Origin: Phallusia fumigata
Lineage: Eukaryota; Chordata; Ascidiacea; Phlebobranchia; Ascidiidae
NCBI GenBank assembly: GCA_008931825.1
Contig: QXVZ01004107.1
Coordinates: 1 to 53,015, forward strand
Direction of reading: 5' to 3'
DNA: 53,015 nucleotides
Below are positions 29,701 to 43,800 of this stretch, piece by piece. The notes beneath the pieces are model-generated. The model did not search any database. It saw only the letters and a list, made by a program, of their open reading frames with translations, and was not told the origin of the DNA. Within the stretch, counting starts at the first letter, position 1; every line of letters begins with the position of its first letter. The translations under genes were made by a program, and so were the position numbers.

Positions 29701-31823
29701 CAAAGTTGTTAGAGGTTTTCGGTGAAACAGTCAATAAAACATGTTTTTGTATATTTACAGCATTTCTCCCCAAGTGACAAGGGATCAGTACAGGCTTCCT
29801 TCCAGCAGACAATGTGGAATGTTGGGCCAGTAGCATGCGGAGGAGCCAAGGCCCAGGGATATCTAACTGGCGGTGACTCAATTCGTTTGTTCCACGGTCA
29901 CATGGATGACTGTCTTGCTGTCCCGTCGGGAGAAGACAAGATGCATTTACTGAGGTATGTTTAGCCCAGGTTTATGAACATCTGGTGCCGCAAAAGTGTT
30001 TTAGCGCAAGTTCACGACCCGCAAGCATACATTAAGCTTGCTGCTGACGCAGTAAATTAACTGCCGAAGGTGACATTACGCGAGACGCGGCGATAGTTAA
30101 AATAGAACGGAAATAAGGACCACCCCTAAGTGCGTTAACTGAAATACATCGCTAAACACATAGCCAAAGCAATTTGGGCTGTCTACAAATAAATTGCCAC
30201 CTGGAGAAAATTTATTTTGGAATGGTAAAACGAAAAAAGAAAATGTAGTTTAGATAAAGGTGGGCTACAGTCCAGTGTTCGGACCACGCTGTCTTAAACT
30301 GTTTGTGCAGATTTGTTGGCGAGGTTTGTGCAATCAACTGTCCGCTTGTTCGGCGTTAAGCACTTCTTGGTGGTGTTTCTGCCAGAAATAGCGTAATCTT
30401 AAAAAGAAAGAAGCCACACATAGCTGTGTAACCACATTTTAATGGGGGAAAGCATTTTATTATTGTGACATTGTCCACACGTGATTTTCCTAGTTTGTTT
30501 TTTCGCAAACGAATGTTACGCATTGGTAAATCGATCCTGTCATGAAACATATCTTCCGAAATTTTCAGGTCTGTCATATACGAGAGTGGGGGCGCAGGAT
30601 CACACGCCAGATCTTTGTGGAGACTCGAGCTGGTCAGCATCAAGTGGTCGGGGGCACACGTCGGATGGGGACGCCCCTTTCGTCTACGTCACATCACTTC
30701 GGGTGTGCTGATAGTTTGAAAGCTGCTTTTACGTTTATGCGTTTAAGCTGCTTTTACGTTTATCCAAACGTATAGCAGAGGTTGTACAACAATAAGAGGC
30801 CTCATGATCTGGCTGATGTTTAAGGGTCTAAGTGATAAGTTGAAATTATTTTAAACATATCCTTTACTAGTTAATATTAAACACCGTATAATGATGCTTT
30901 TGAGTCTATACACCGATTTGGTTATTGGTGCTGTAGCCAAAAACTCTGAGAGCTAATAGCGGTCTTTGGCAAAGGATGTAACATAATGTTGTTTATTGGA
31001 AGAATATTATTGTCAAATCCCTGATCCACGATTCCCACCAAACCACTGGGATTACGACTTTAAATCCCGAACCCAACCACAGTCCTGTTCGGTGACAGTG
31101 AAAAAATACCACACGACACGTTACGAACCAACAAAGACTTATATTTGGTTCATCGCCGATTTATTGACTTCCTTTCCCACAGGTCTATACTTATGCATGA
31201 TGGAAGATCGAAGTTTAAGTTTAATGAACGCTGACTCGGCCAATTACAGTATGGCGACCTTCTGCTGGCAGCCATCGAAGGTAATCACGGTAGACGTCAG
31301 CGTCACATATGATTCAGATGTTGGTTACCACGTTTCGTGACCCCACTGTTTAAAATAATCCCCTGGTGGGCGATAGAGCAATTTGCAAATGAGCTAACGG
31401 AGTTGAATGAAAATGTTAGAATTGCAATTATCATGACCATAGTTTAACAACGCTGAATGTGTTCAACAGCGAGTTTTCCACTGTAATGCATATTGGAATT
31501 TACCGCTATACTTTAATTTAAAACAATGCGTTTTTTTAATGTATGCTAAAACAATATAAAATAGGGGAAGCTCGCCACGCCGTTGCGACATTGGACAACA
31601 AATTTTTTTCAAAGCGTTATTTGGACCGCGTAAGATAAAAAGGTTGGGAAACGCTGGTCTAAGCGTCTGACTCACTAAAACCTTTTACTGATGTTTTTTG
31701 CAGGACAAGTTGGAACCCGTGAACGACCAGGAGATCGAAGGCATGGGCAACGCTGAAATCAAGTACGGAGATTCGGTCTGTTTCCTTCAACACAATGACA
31801 CGGGGATGTGGATTACATATCAG
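23753..31823 (+). CDS. RYR: RyR exons 1-11: N-terminal beta-trefoil and MIR domains
   Basis: Exons 23753-23800, 24959-25072, 25439-25528, 25921-25980, 26433-26510, 27024-27102, 27461-27573, 28015-28208, 28819-28952, 31183-31280 and 31704-31823 (residues 1-376). Motifs: [107 protein letters not shown] and [13 protein letters not shown]. These are the cytosolic gating domains that carry disease mutations in mammalian RYR1/RYR2. Exon 4 ([20 protein letters not shown]) sits where the family is variable. Its best donor is a GC site at 25981, but a GT donor at 26035 in the same phase would add 18 residues. A second allelic copy provides exon 7 (partial, 29230-29314), exon 8 (29761-29954) and exon 9 (30569-30702). 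Confidence 0.93.
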
Positions 31824-34800
31824 GTTTGTTTTCTTCTGCAGGAAATACTCCCCTTATAAATAGAGCTACGTTATTGCGGGTATCCTTCACAAAGGCGATG
31901 TATATTGTTTTCATTCTGTTTGTTTTCTTTGTTTTTTTTTCTGCCCTGCAGCTTGTCATTGCACTTTCACCCAGAACCGTTTGTTGGATTTGGATAAAAC
32001 GTTCGCATCGTGTAGATATGGTTATTAAAATGGACCAATATGGGTTGAATTATTAAACAAGTTCGAATCAGCTAAAATTTTTATGTTTGTGTTGCAAGTC
32101 ATTGTGGTGCAATAATTGCTCTGTACAACCCTATATACTGTCAGTTGACTGGTCCTTAGTTTGTTATACTTATAATCACCATATCTTACTCAAATCAAAC
32201 AAGTTTCATGAAACAAATAAAGACGGTTAAAGTCATTCTTCTATTTTTAAAAGACTATTTGCTACGAGTTTGGCAATTAGAAACGCACACAAACCTATGC
32301 ATTGGTAACATTAAATCTAAACTTGTACATCAACTATGCTCGATGCGAATCATACGAATAATTTGCAAAAAGTTCCGCTGGTTTAAAGTTATTTCTATGG
32401 TGATACGATATTTATTTTCAGGCATCTGAGTCAAAACCTGGGCGATCTGGATGCAAAGAAAGAAAGGTAAGTGCTGTATCAGTTAATATACAACTTAATC
32501 TACATCCCTCGTATTCCAATTTTGTTTATTAATAACAATGTAATTTGCATAGGCAATACCACATCCTGAAGGTCACATGGACGACGGTTTGACCTTGTCT
32601 CGATCCAGGGCTGGTGAATCCCGCACCGCCACAGTCATCCGACGAACAGGCCACATCTTTACCAGCTTCGTGACGTAAGTAAACTTCCTACTTTAATCGC
32701 GGATATCTAGAAGTGCTATAAGCCGACGCTTCGGGTCGGTTGAAGTGGGAAGAATATAAATTGAGGGAAACTTAAAGTAATTCTTTACCCGCGTATGCGT
32801 TCGACTTTGTGAAGGTCAAACCCTGTATGGTTCAATTCTACACCACAAACATCAGTACTTTACAAGTACAAATGATATTTGGGATGTCATCTTTAAATTA
32901 CTTAACAACCTTTCAAGTAAATACTTAAAACTCCATATTTGAATGTGAAATAAAATTGTTCACTCAATATTAAAAGGAGATACCAAGCGAGCACATTGAT
33001 ATTTTAACCTGGTTTAAGACAAATCGTAACGGTCGGTTGTACAAACTCGCTTTAGTGGAAAAAGTCGTGCATCAGCGTCAAAAGTAAAGTTTATCAATTT
33101 ACAAAACAAAAGTCACTAAATCTCTGCAGAGCCCTCGAGTCTCACCACACGAAGAAGTTCACTCGACCAACTCAACCTAACTTGGACGAGGTCGAGCAAT
33201 GTGTGGAGGATTTGATCGAATACTTTCAAGAGATCGAGCAAAACGTCACCAATGATGACGACAGCACTGACGAACACGAGGACCGACAACACCGAGCTCA
33301 GCAACTTATTAACAGGTGTGTTGCGCTTGAAAGGTCAAAATGTTCAAATGTTGTGTACAATCTATTGAAGTCCCTTCAGCAAGTAGTTTGTAGACAATTT
33401 CCTGTTTAAGCGGTTGAAGATGATGTTTTATTCGTTTGGGGATTTTGATTTGTAATTCTAAGCGAATCCGGGTCGAAATCCGATTTCATTAGGCATTTTG
33501 TGGGTGGCGACTCGAACCGAAAACGAGTCTACAGACCTATAAATCCAAATTACATTACACCAAACTGAGTTAAGTCAATTTATTAAACATGTGGTTCGAA
33601 CCCGAGTTAAAGTCCTTGACTATAGCGAGAATCAAGTCGAAAAAAGTTGATACTTTGTGTGCATGGTACAAAGTTGCCCTTTTCAAGTTTGATTGTTGCA
33701 GTGTGCTTGTAGTATTCCACACCCTTTATCATGTACAAATTGTTGCAGACAAGACCTATTTCAAGAAGAAGGCGCCATCGCCCTTACTCTACAGTGCATC
33801 GACAAGTTGAGCGCCTACGGAGATGCTATGAGTTTCGCTTCTGAGTTCGGTAACGAGGCAGGTTCAGCGTACGAGAGGATGCTCAACTCAATGTACGTGC
33901 TCCTTGCTGCCACCGTGCGGGGGAACAGATCAAATTGCGCCAAATTTGCGAAACACTTGGAGTGGTTGGTGACACAGCTGGACGGGCAACAGGCTACTGC
34001 TGGTAGATATTTGTTGGTTTTGTATTTTGTTTAAAGTCAATGTTTTAAGTGGTGTTGCTTAAATGTTTTGTCGAAGGGGATGGCGGTGTGGTCATGTTGT
34101 TAGTGATACAGAAAGGTTTATTGATATGCGAATATGTTTTTGCAGGTATACTGGAAGTTCTGAATGCTGTATTGGCGGATTGCCAGGAAGCCTTAAACCT
34201 CATGAAATCAGAGCACATTCGTTCGATCGTGTCACTGCTTGAGAAGCAAGGACGAAACTCAACAGTAAGACCAACAAGTTTACGTTTGTGTGAATTAAAA
34301 CTCTGAAACTGTGCCGTCTCGACAGGACCCGGCCTCTTGTGTCTTCTTTGAAAGCGTTGGGAACAAAACTTGTATCCGTTTATTCTATTTTTCAGGTGTT
34401 GGAGGTTTTGTGTTCCTTATGTGTGTGCAACGGTGTAGCTGTTCGCCCGAACCAGAATCTTATTTGCGAAACTCTGCTCCCAAGTCGGGATATCCTACTG
34501 CAAACCGCTCTGGTCGATTACATTACCAAGTAAGGACTAACGAAGCATAACAGGTTCAAACTGAAATTGCAGATATTGGTTATTTTCGTGCTTGAAAAGG
34601 AGCTAAATGTCCAATTCTTTTTTCGGCAAGACATTGGACGTTGACAATATAAAAAACAAAAATGTAACCTTAGGATTTGAAATTTTCATTGGACATTGTT
34701 TTGTGACAAAGTTTTGCGAGTGAAACTAAAACTCATTGTATGTAGGTTTATTACATATAAAGCGATTTAATAAATTACGCGTACAAAGCCATTACTAAAC

Positions 34801-37800
34801 TGTTAATCAGCAGGAAAATCTTTTAATATTTTCCTTACCACAGCGTCCAGCCCAACATCTACATAGGAGTGAGCGAATCCTGTGCCCAGTACAAGAAGTG
34901 GTATTACGAGTTGCTCGTGGAGAGGGTGGACAACGACAACTTCTCTCGTCGCCCGCATTTGAGGGTCGGATGGGCCAACTCGACCGGGTATTCCCCCTAC
35001 CCTGTGGGCGGGGATTATTTCGGCGAGAGCGGAGTCGGTGACGACACTTACTCTTTCGCCTACGACGGCCTCAGTCTTTGGACAAGTAGGTCTTGTGAAA
35101 ATACGTGTTTTATCACACATAAGGTCCTTGTTGGTCGGCTGTAAAAACCTAGACCAGTTTTCCCATCTTCAAAACAAGAAGTCAAGGCAAAAACTTCTTA
35201 TCACTTGACAGGTCATCGACGTTGTCCAGTTGGCTCAAACAGTCGCCACATTCTGGCGCCAAACGACATCGTGAGCTGTTGTATGGATCTAAGTGGTCCG
35301 AGCATCTCGTTCCGCATCAACGGACAGCCCGTCCAGGGAATGTTCGAGAACTTCAACCTTACTGGACTTTTCTTTCCCGTCGTCAGTTTTTCTGCTGGTG
35401 TCAGGTATGTTTCTGCTCTCCTACAGTAAAACTTTATTTGCATGACTTTGTTAAACATTCCCTTTACATTATTACGTGACTGATTCTCACCTTAAAATCT
35501 CCACCTTTTAGGGTTCGATTTTTATTCGGTGGCCCCCACGGGGAATTCCGCTTTCTACCCCCGGTTGGTTACGCCCCCGCATACGAGGCTCTTCTGCCCG
35601 GTCGCCGCTTGACCCTGTCCCCGTGTAAATCGTACGGTCAGCTGGCCAGGGGTCACCTCCTGGGTCCCGGTGCGTCATGGGAACACACTGTGTTTGTGCC
35701 TGACGCTGTCAATACCCAGAACGTAAGTCGATTGCACTTTGTGGTTTCGATATCTACAACTACAACTTGTTTCGCATGTAATCGCAGCCTTTGGAAAAGG
35801 CAGTTCAGTTGCAATAACTGACAGTAAGTTTTTTCAACTCCAAAGTTGGGGAACGTATGGTTTTAGGTCGATTTTTAATCAAAATAATATCAACAGTCAG
35901 TTATGCTGCAGTTGACCATTTAAAGCAGGGACATCTGTGTTAAAAAAGTTATTTTTCAGGTGATTTTGTCACACAATTTGCAAGCTGTTGTGCCGAAACT
36001 GGCCGAAGGAATTCACGAGTTGTGGGCAATGACCCGGATCCAGGGTGGATGGGCGTACGGCACGGTAAGTGGTTCCACAACGAAATACTTTTATTTTAGG
36101 GCTTGATTTAGTTAATGTTCCTTGATGACAAAGTTGTGCAAGGGCACGTAACACACAGTTGTTAATCTCAAAATAGAGGTATGGCCACAAACGGCGGATT
36201 AAAAGTAATACTTTTTGCACCGGCAGCGTTGTGTGACGGCTTTGTAATGTGGATTCACGCACACTTAATGTTATCTCGCAATATAAAACATGCGTAACAT
36301 TTATAATGCATAAGATTATTCTGCGTAGCTCATTCGGAAGAGTGCCAGCGCCGGATTGACTCCTGTCGTGGGTTCGAATCCCACCGCAGTTTAGATGTTT
36401 GTAGCACACGCCTTGCTAATTAGGAATGTTTGGAAGGCCGAATATGATTCGGTATAACACCTCTTGCAGGCCTGACTGTGGTTTGCCTAAGATTAAGATT
36501 TCAAAAAACAAATCGGTAAAAACTAGTGTAGAATACTATGTCTAGCGAACGTCTTCCTCGCAGAAACACACTCAACCGAATCCACGTAACTATTACCAAT
36601 AAGTTACCAACGAAAAGAACTTGTCTGTAAGAAAACTGTTTGTTTATCACAGGTTCGCGACGAAGTGAAAAAGCAGAATCCGTGTCTTGTAGAATTCGCC
36701 CGTCTCCCTGAGCAGGAACGCAACTTCAACCTAACGATGTCCTACGAGACTTTACGAACCATCATTGCACTCGGCTACCACGTTGGAATCGCCGACGAAG
36801 ATGCTGAGTACAAACTTAAAAGGCTCAAGCTTCCTAGAAAGTAAGTGCAACTCAGATTGCGTAAACGTGATCCTCACAGAGGGTGTAAATTTACTCAAAA
36901 CTTGATTTGATACGGTTTGTTTAGTGATCAAAATGTTTTTGGATTTCGATTTTCACCCGTGTTTGCGAGTTACCTATGGCCTGAGAGTTACTTAATTTGA
37001 TACAAAAGGCCACGACTTGACTTGATTGACTGGCAGCAAAAAATATCTGTATTCAATGTAATAAAAACCTGATTTATCCAATACAATTAAAATAAGTACA
37101 ACATCGTGATCACTTTACTGCAACAAATATTTGTTCTTTGCATTCTCTAGTTACATGATGGCGAGCGGTTACAAACCTGCACCTATCGATCTATCCCATG
37201 TTCGACTCACACATCAGATGGAAGAGTTGGTGGAGAAACTAGCGAACAATGCTCATAATGTGTGGGCGAGAGAGAGAGTCAAGCAAGGATGGACTTATGG
37301 TGTTCATCTCGTAAGTCATGCTTTCAATAACATTTTGCAAGTCTTAACACCCCTTTCCCCCATTTTAAGGATTTTTTCGAACACCTTTTACAGTCAGGGT
37401 TCTGTCAAAACATTCGCTTTGCTTTTTTATAATTTCGACATTTGGTTTCGTACTGGCCTCTTGTTTTTTTATTGCAATAAACTGTCGAAATACAATACAA
37501 GACAATACTTATAAACTACAGCCCTACAAACAAACTAATAAAATTATCTAGTGAAGTTTAATATTCAAAGTGGAGTTTTCCGTTTTTTCTTCAGGATGTT
37601 GGTAAAAAACGGAATCCGCGTTTGGTTCCATTTACCTTGCTGGACGATCTTGCCAAGCAGAGTAACAGGTTCGTATTAAACACATAAACTTACCACGACT
37701 GCAAAGCAAAATTTGGGATTATGGCGATGTATTTGTTTTTTGCTTTGAAGGAATTCGATCCGAGAGCTTGTTCGCACACTGATTGGACACGGATATATGA

Positions 37801-40800
37801 TCGAACCTCCAGATGACCGACTAAAGAAACTCGACAAAGGTAAATAAAGCGGGTCGGTCGCTGTTAGACCACGTATTATGACAAGAGATTAAAAATACCT
37901 GTACGCATAACCCAAGGTCGACCTTCAAAATTCAGTCTGTATTGCAATAGTTCTTCACCAGGGAAAACCGTTTCTACGGGAAGAACTGACCTGGGGGACA
38001 AAGTTTTTTTGAGTTATTTTTAGAACTTTAGAGTAAAAAGTCGCTGATGATAAACGATGTATTTTTATATTTGAGGTGCGAAGAACCAGGTGCAGTACAA
38101 CCGCATGAGGATCTACAGAGCTGAGCGAACACATGCAGTCAGTACCAATAAGTGGTACTTCGAATTTACGGTAAAACACACATACTCCATTCTCTAAATA
38201 GTATGTGTTGTCAAGGAATTTTAAAGACCCCACACAAGGGCAATACTCCCTTACTGTTTATAAAGTAACTTACTGTTTCTTTGTATCAGGTTGAATCGCA
38301 AGGTGACGTGAGAGTAGGCTGGGCTCGACCTGACTGCTCGGCCTGTGTCGACTTGGGAACAGATCAACGTGCTTATGTGTTCGATGGTGTCAACGTGAGT
38401 CGAAATCAGGAAGCACACACGAAATTATACCTTACAACAAGACAAAAATACACTTAATATAATTTGGTTATTGATTTGGCNTCAGTCTGTATTGCTATAG
38501 TTCTTCACCAGGGAAAACCGTTTCTACGGGAAGAACTGTGCTGGGGGACAAAGTTTTTTTGAGTTATTTTTGGATTAAAAAGTTGCTGATGATAAACGAT
38601 GTATTTTTATATTTGAGGTGCAAAGAACCAGGTGCAGTACAACCGCATGAGGATCTACAGAGCTGAGCGAACACATGCAGTCAGTACCAACAAGTGGTAC
38701 TTTGAATTTACGGTAAAAACACACATACTCCATTCTCTAAATAGTATGTGTTCTCAAGGAATTTTAAAGTCGTCACACAAGGGCAATACTCCCTTACTGT
38801 TAATAAAGTAACTTACTGTTCTTTCGTACCAGGTTGAATCGCAGGGTGACGTGAGAGTAGGCTGGGCTCGACCTGACTGTTCGGCCTGTGTCGATCTGGG
38901 AACAGATCAACGTGCTTATGTGTTCGATGGTGTCAACGTAAGTCGAAATCAGGAAGCACACACGAAATTATACCTTACAACGGGTCAAACTTACACTTAA
39001 TATAATTTGGTTATTGATTTGGCTCAAGTTGCAAATCGTTTTTATTACGGCTGCAAATACATACGCATTGGGCGTTAAAAGAAATGTGACATTCCATACA
39101 CCTACCAAAGACTGTTAAATCATGTGTTTCCATATACCCTTGGGATATGAGCTTAATCTAAACGGTTTGTAAATTGTGGCAGGCGCTGAAATGGCACAAC
39201 GGTTCGGAAAATTTCGGGCAGCGCTGGAACATCGGTGACGTCATTGGATGTTTGTTGGACCTCAATGAACGAACGATTTGTGAGTTTCATGAAAATGTTA
39301 CATTCTGTGTCCATCATCACAAACATAATTAAGATCTGCGTGTTTGGTCATTTTGTTTCTAACCAGGCCGCGAAACTGCGTATTAATTGAAGTGCGAAAT
39401 ACAACTTGATGCTGCTATAGCAGCATAAGTATACTTCCAATATTTAAACTTTGTAAAAGTGTCAGGCAACAACCCTTAAGCTTGTTATGATTTCAACTGT
39501 GATAAAAATCTTGACAAAATTTGTCAATTGTCTTAAAATTTCTGTTCGATTTTTTTACAAACATGGCCAAGATGGCAAGTGATCACCCGTTGTTGTTTGC
39601 AGCGTTTACGTTGAACGGCGAGATTCTGATTGACAGATCGGGACAAGAGTTCGCCTTTTCCAACCTTCCACCGGGGATATTTCTTGTTCCAGCGGCAAGC
39701 CTCAACACTGGACAAAGTGCCCTGGTCAACCTTGGACAGGTAAAAACGATGTTCTACTTTACATTATTCATACCATTGACATGCGCTGTAGATCAGGGCA
39801 ATATAGCTCAAAAATTTGTTTTTTAAGGACTCGACGAGCCTCAAATACTTTGCGGCGATGGGACTTCAGGAAGGATACCGACCGTTTGCTGAGTAAGTTC
39901 TATTCAATGGGTAGTGTGATCTTAAAAAAACGCCGTTGTTAACTATTATAGGCAGCAATCATGTTCCAATAGATTTCGAAACATAGGGGGTGTTTGTAAA
40001 TACATAAATCATGACGAAAGTCGAAGTGTACTGATTCGGGCGCTACCTGATGGTTTGTATGTGTCCCCCAAATTACCATTTCGAACTAACAACATCTTGG
40101 TTTTATAGATGATTAACGAGAGTCGCATTCCATACAAATTTACACTCTTTTAAGTTTTATTTTAACTCGAACTACTGACTGTTTTTTATTTCAGAGGGAT
40201 GAGATCGCAGGTGGCGATTTGGTTTACCAAGAACCTTCCATGTTTCGTCACAGTGGATGAAACCAACCGTGACATCGAAGTGATTCGAATCCCGGCTAGG
40301 CGAGTTTGTGTATTTGATATAATGCCACATGATCATTTTAGACGACGTGTTTAGTTCATATATTCCGNTGTTACATTCTGTGTCCATCATCACAAACATG
40401 ATTAAGATCTGCGTGTTTGGTCATTTTGTTTCTAACCAGGCCGTAAAACTGCGTATTAATTAAAGTTCGAAACGCAGCTTGATGTTGCTAGTTGCTACTT
40501 CCAATGTTTAAACTTTGTAAAAGTGTCTGGCAGCAACCTATAAGCTTGTTATGATTTCAACTGTGATAAAAATCTTGACAACATTTGTCAATTGTCTTAA
40601 AATTTCTGTTCGATTTTGTTACAAACATGGCCAAGATGGCAAGTGATCACCCGTTGTTGTTTGCAGCGTTCACGTTGAACGGCGAGATTCTGATTGACAG
40701 ATCGGGACAAGAGTTCGCCTTTTCCAACCTTCCACCGGGGATATTTCTTGTACCAGCGGCAAGCCTCAACACTGGACAAAGTGCCCTGGTCAATCTTGGA

Positions 40801-43800
40801 CAGGTAAAAACGATGTTCTACTTTACATTATTCACACCCTGGACATGTACTGTAGATCAGGGCAATATAGCTAAAAATTTGTTTTTTAAGGACTCGACGA
40901 GCCTCAAATACTTTGCGGCGATGGGACTTCAGGAAGGATACCGACCGTTTGCTGAGTAAGTTCTATTCAGTGGGTAGTGGGATCTTCAAACCGCCATTGT
41001 TAACTATTATAGGCAGCAATCATGTTCCAATAGATTTCGAAACATAGGGGGTGTTTGTAAATACATAAATCATGACGTAAGTCAAAGTGTACTGATTCGG
41101 GCGCTAGCTGATGGGTGGTATGTGTGCCTCAAATTACCATTTAGAACGAACAACATCTGGGTTTTATAGATGATTAACGAGAGTCGCATTCCATACAAAT
41201 TTACACTCTTTTAAGTTTTATTTTAACAACTAACTGTTTTCTATTTCAGAGGGATGAGATCACAGGTGGCGATTTGGTTTACCAAGAACCTTCCATGTTT
41301 CGTCACAGTGGATGAAACCAACCGTGACATCGAAGTGATTCGAATCCCGGCTAGGCGAGTTTGTGTATTTGATATAATGCCACGTGATCATTTTAGACGA
41401 CGTGTTTAGTTNAAGAAAACGGGGCTGTGCTATCTAAAACAAAATTTTTTGGCTGATTTGTTGTTTGTGATACGAGTTTAGGGCGCTTGGAGAGTAAAAC
41501 CATGTCCAGTATAAACTATCATCGAGATTTGAGCTTCAAACCGATTTTCCTTAAACCAGAAAGCTAAAAAACTTTCATATTCGTTTTAATTTTTTTACTG
41601 ACGTTCTGTCGCAGGCTTAAAGGCTCCCAAGTTTCATTTCCGCTCCAAGTCATCAGCAACTGCGGCACAATCAGCAAACAACACGCCAGCTAAATCCCGA
41701 TTAACTGAAGAGGTTTTGCCCGACCAGTATACGGATGTACTGTATAAGAATGACATTGACCAGGTAACTATTAATTGGAGTCAATTGACTGTCTAGAGTC
41801 AATTTCGAATTATTTAAATATAGCGATTTCAAACAAGCAAAAAATTAGTGTTTTTGACACGAAGCTTTAATCCTGTTTTGTGTGCATTGAAACAACTCTA
41901 GTTTTAGTTAAACCAAACCCCAAACGCAAATTTTACTGTCAGTTTCTACGTTGGTTTTGCGCTATTACCGCACAGGGCCTACTTTGATTTAAAAAGATGT
42001 GTTTCCCAATGAGTTAACCAAAACCAAAAACTCAAACAAACCAGAAACTGAATTTTTTCTCAGCTTCTCCATTCCACCCAGTACTCGTTTACCGTGAGAG
42101 TTTTCCCTGATCAGGAACCCGGAAGTGTATACGTAGGCTGGGTGACGTCAGACTTCCATTGGAACATGGACAAATTTCGTCACGATAATATTCCGTCGGT
42201 TACTTTGACTCTAGGTGATGAGAAAGGCAAAGTCAGCGAAAGGTAATGATCAGAGTTTTGGTATTTCGTGACATTTTAATCCCCACGACCAAAGCTTGAA
42301 CATACCTTGGTCAGGCTTTGATTAAATATAATTTGTTAGGGACCCGATTTTGTATGCCTAAAGCAGACCTTTAAACAACTGACTGCTGTCATCCACAGCC
42401 AACGGTATCGCAAAAAGGTGGACTGGGACTTAATGTTTTTAATACCGCCTATCTCCATGCACCCCAATACAACAAAAAGCATTTTTGCCTTTAGCACCAA
42501 ATACTTAGTCACCCTATGCATTTTCCCATTTAAAAGTTGTTGGACATCGTAAAGCAACAAAGCAATTTGGCTTAAAATTCGTTTTGGCAAAAGTTCTTTA
42601 AATTGGCCTACTTCTTCAGCATCAAGCGGTCCAACTGTTACGTCATCTGGTGTGGCGACCTCCACCAACACGTGGCCAATGGCCAATCAAACAACGGCTT
42701 ACTGGTCACGTGCATGGTTGACATAGCAACGGGCTTGCTGACCTTCAGTGTGAACGGAAAGGATCTACATGTATTCTATCAGGTAAACAGTTAAGATAGT
42801 TTTGTGTTTGTTTGGTGATGAAATGCAACCTTTTAATCGCGGTTAGTAGAGTAAACATTTTGCTCATATAAATGTTAATGTGTTATAGGTCGAACCTGGC
42901 GTAATGCTGTACCCTGCTGTGTTTGCGCTTCCATCTGCACAGACTGTCTTCCAATACGAGCTGGGAAGATCCAAGGTACGAGCAAAAATAGAGAATACTA
43001 GCACATTTGCAGTTACTTGCCAACCAAACTACCAATGTTTTGTGGCTAAATATTTTGGATAAACGGCTTGTTGTTTTCTTTTCTACGCCATTTATTACTA
43101 TGCACCACAAATCACTCGCTTATAGTTTAGGAACAAAAACATGTGATTTTTTCTGCTTAAATTTCAACGTGCAGTAGTTGTTTTCCCGCTTTGCCCGAAA
43201 TCTTAGTACTGTCTGTTTTCTCCCAAATTTATTAGTTTTCACCCCAACTAAACTCTGGTTGAAATCATTTTAATAAATAAAGAAACCCAGGCCCAAAATT
43301 ATTGTTTGTTTGTTTTTGCTTAGAACTGCATGCCACTGTCAGCTGCCGTATTCGAGTGCGAACGCAAAAACGTTATTCCGCAATGCCCGCCGCGATTGGT
43401 CGTTCAGTCCCTGGCCCGGGTCACGTGGACACGCATGCCGACACGGTTGATTAACGCCGAGTGTCGACGCGAGTTGGAGAGATCAAAGGGATGGACGGCT
43501 GAGCTGAGAGCTACAGATGAAAACAAAGATGCATGTTAGTAGCATTTGAAAAAAAGCATGTAATAAAAATCTTCATGAAAGCATCTTGAGGATTAAAGCA
43601 AATGATGGCCAACCTGCGTCTGCTGTCAAACGTTACAAAATTTATTTTATGTTTGTCAAAACATTTTTTTGTTTTTCAAAAGTTTTATTGACTACACAAA
43701 GGTGACCACAAATTTGAAAGCCGGTTTCAAATTTCGTCAAAACCAAAGTTTCTTTTTGCAATAACCGTTGTACTGGGTTCTAAACAGACTCGTGAGCTTA

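Noticed and set aside
27489-30978. Tandem duplication of RyR exons 7-9 as a real evolutionary event
   Set aside because: The second copy begins mid-exon directly after an N with no acceptor, and the protein family has these segments once.
36321-36389. Functional tRNA gene
   Set aside because: The T arm and acceptor pair well, but the anticodon stem does not pair and base 33 is not T by any placement I tried.
35969-36409. 146-codon minus-strand frame as a protein gene
   Set aside because: It runs antisense through RyR exon 21 and the tRNA-like element, and has no domain.
38482-38937. Mutually exclusive alternative exons 26-27 in RyR
   Set aside because: The encoded peptides are the same, introns also match, and the copy boundary is an N. 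Alternative exons normally diverge in sequence.
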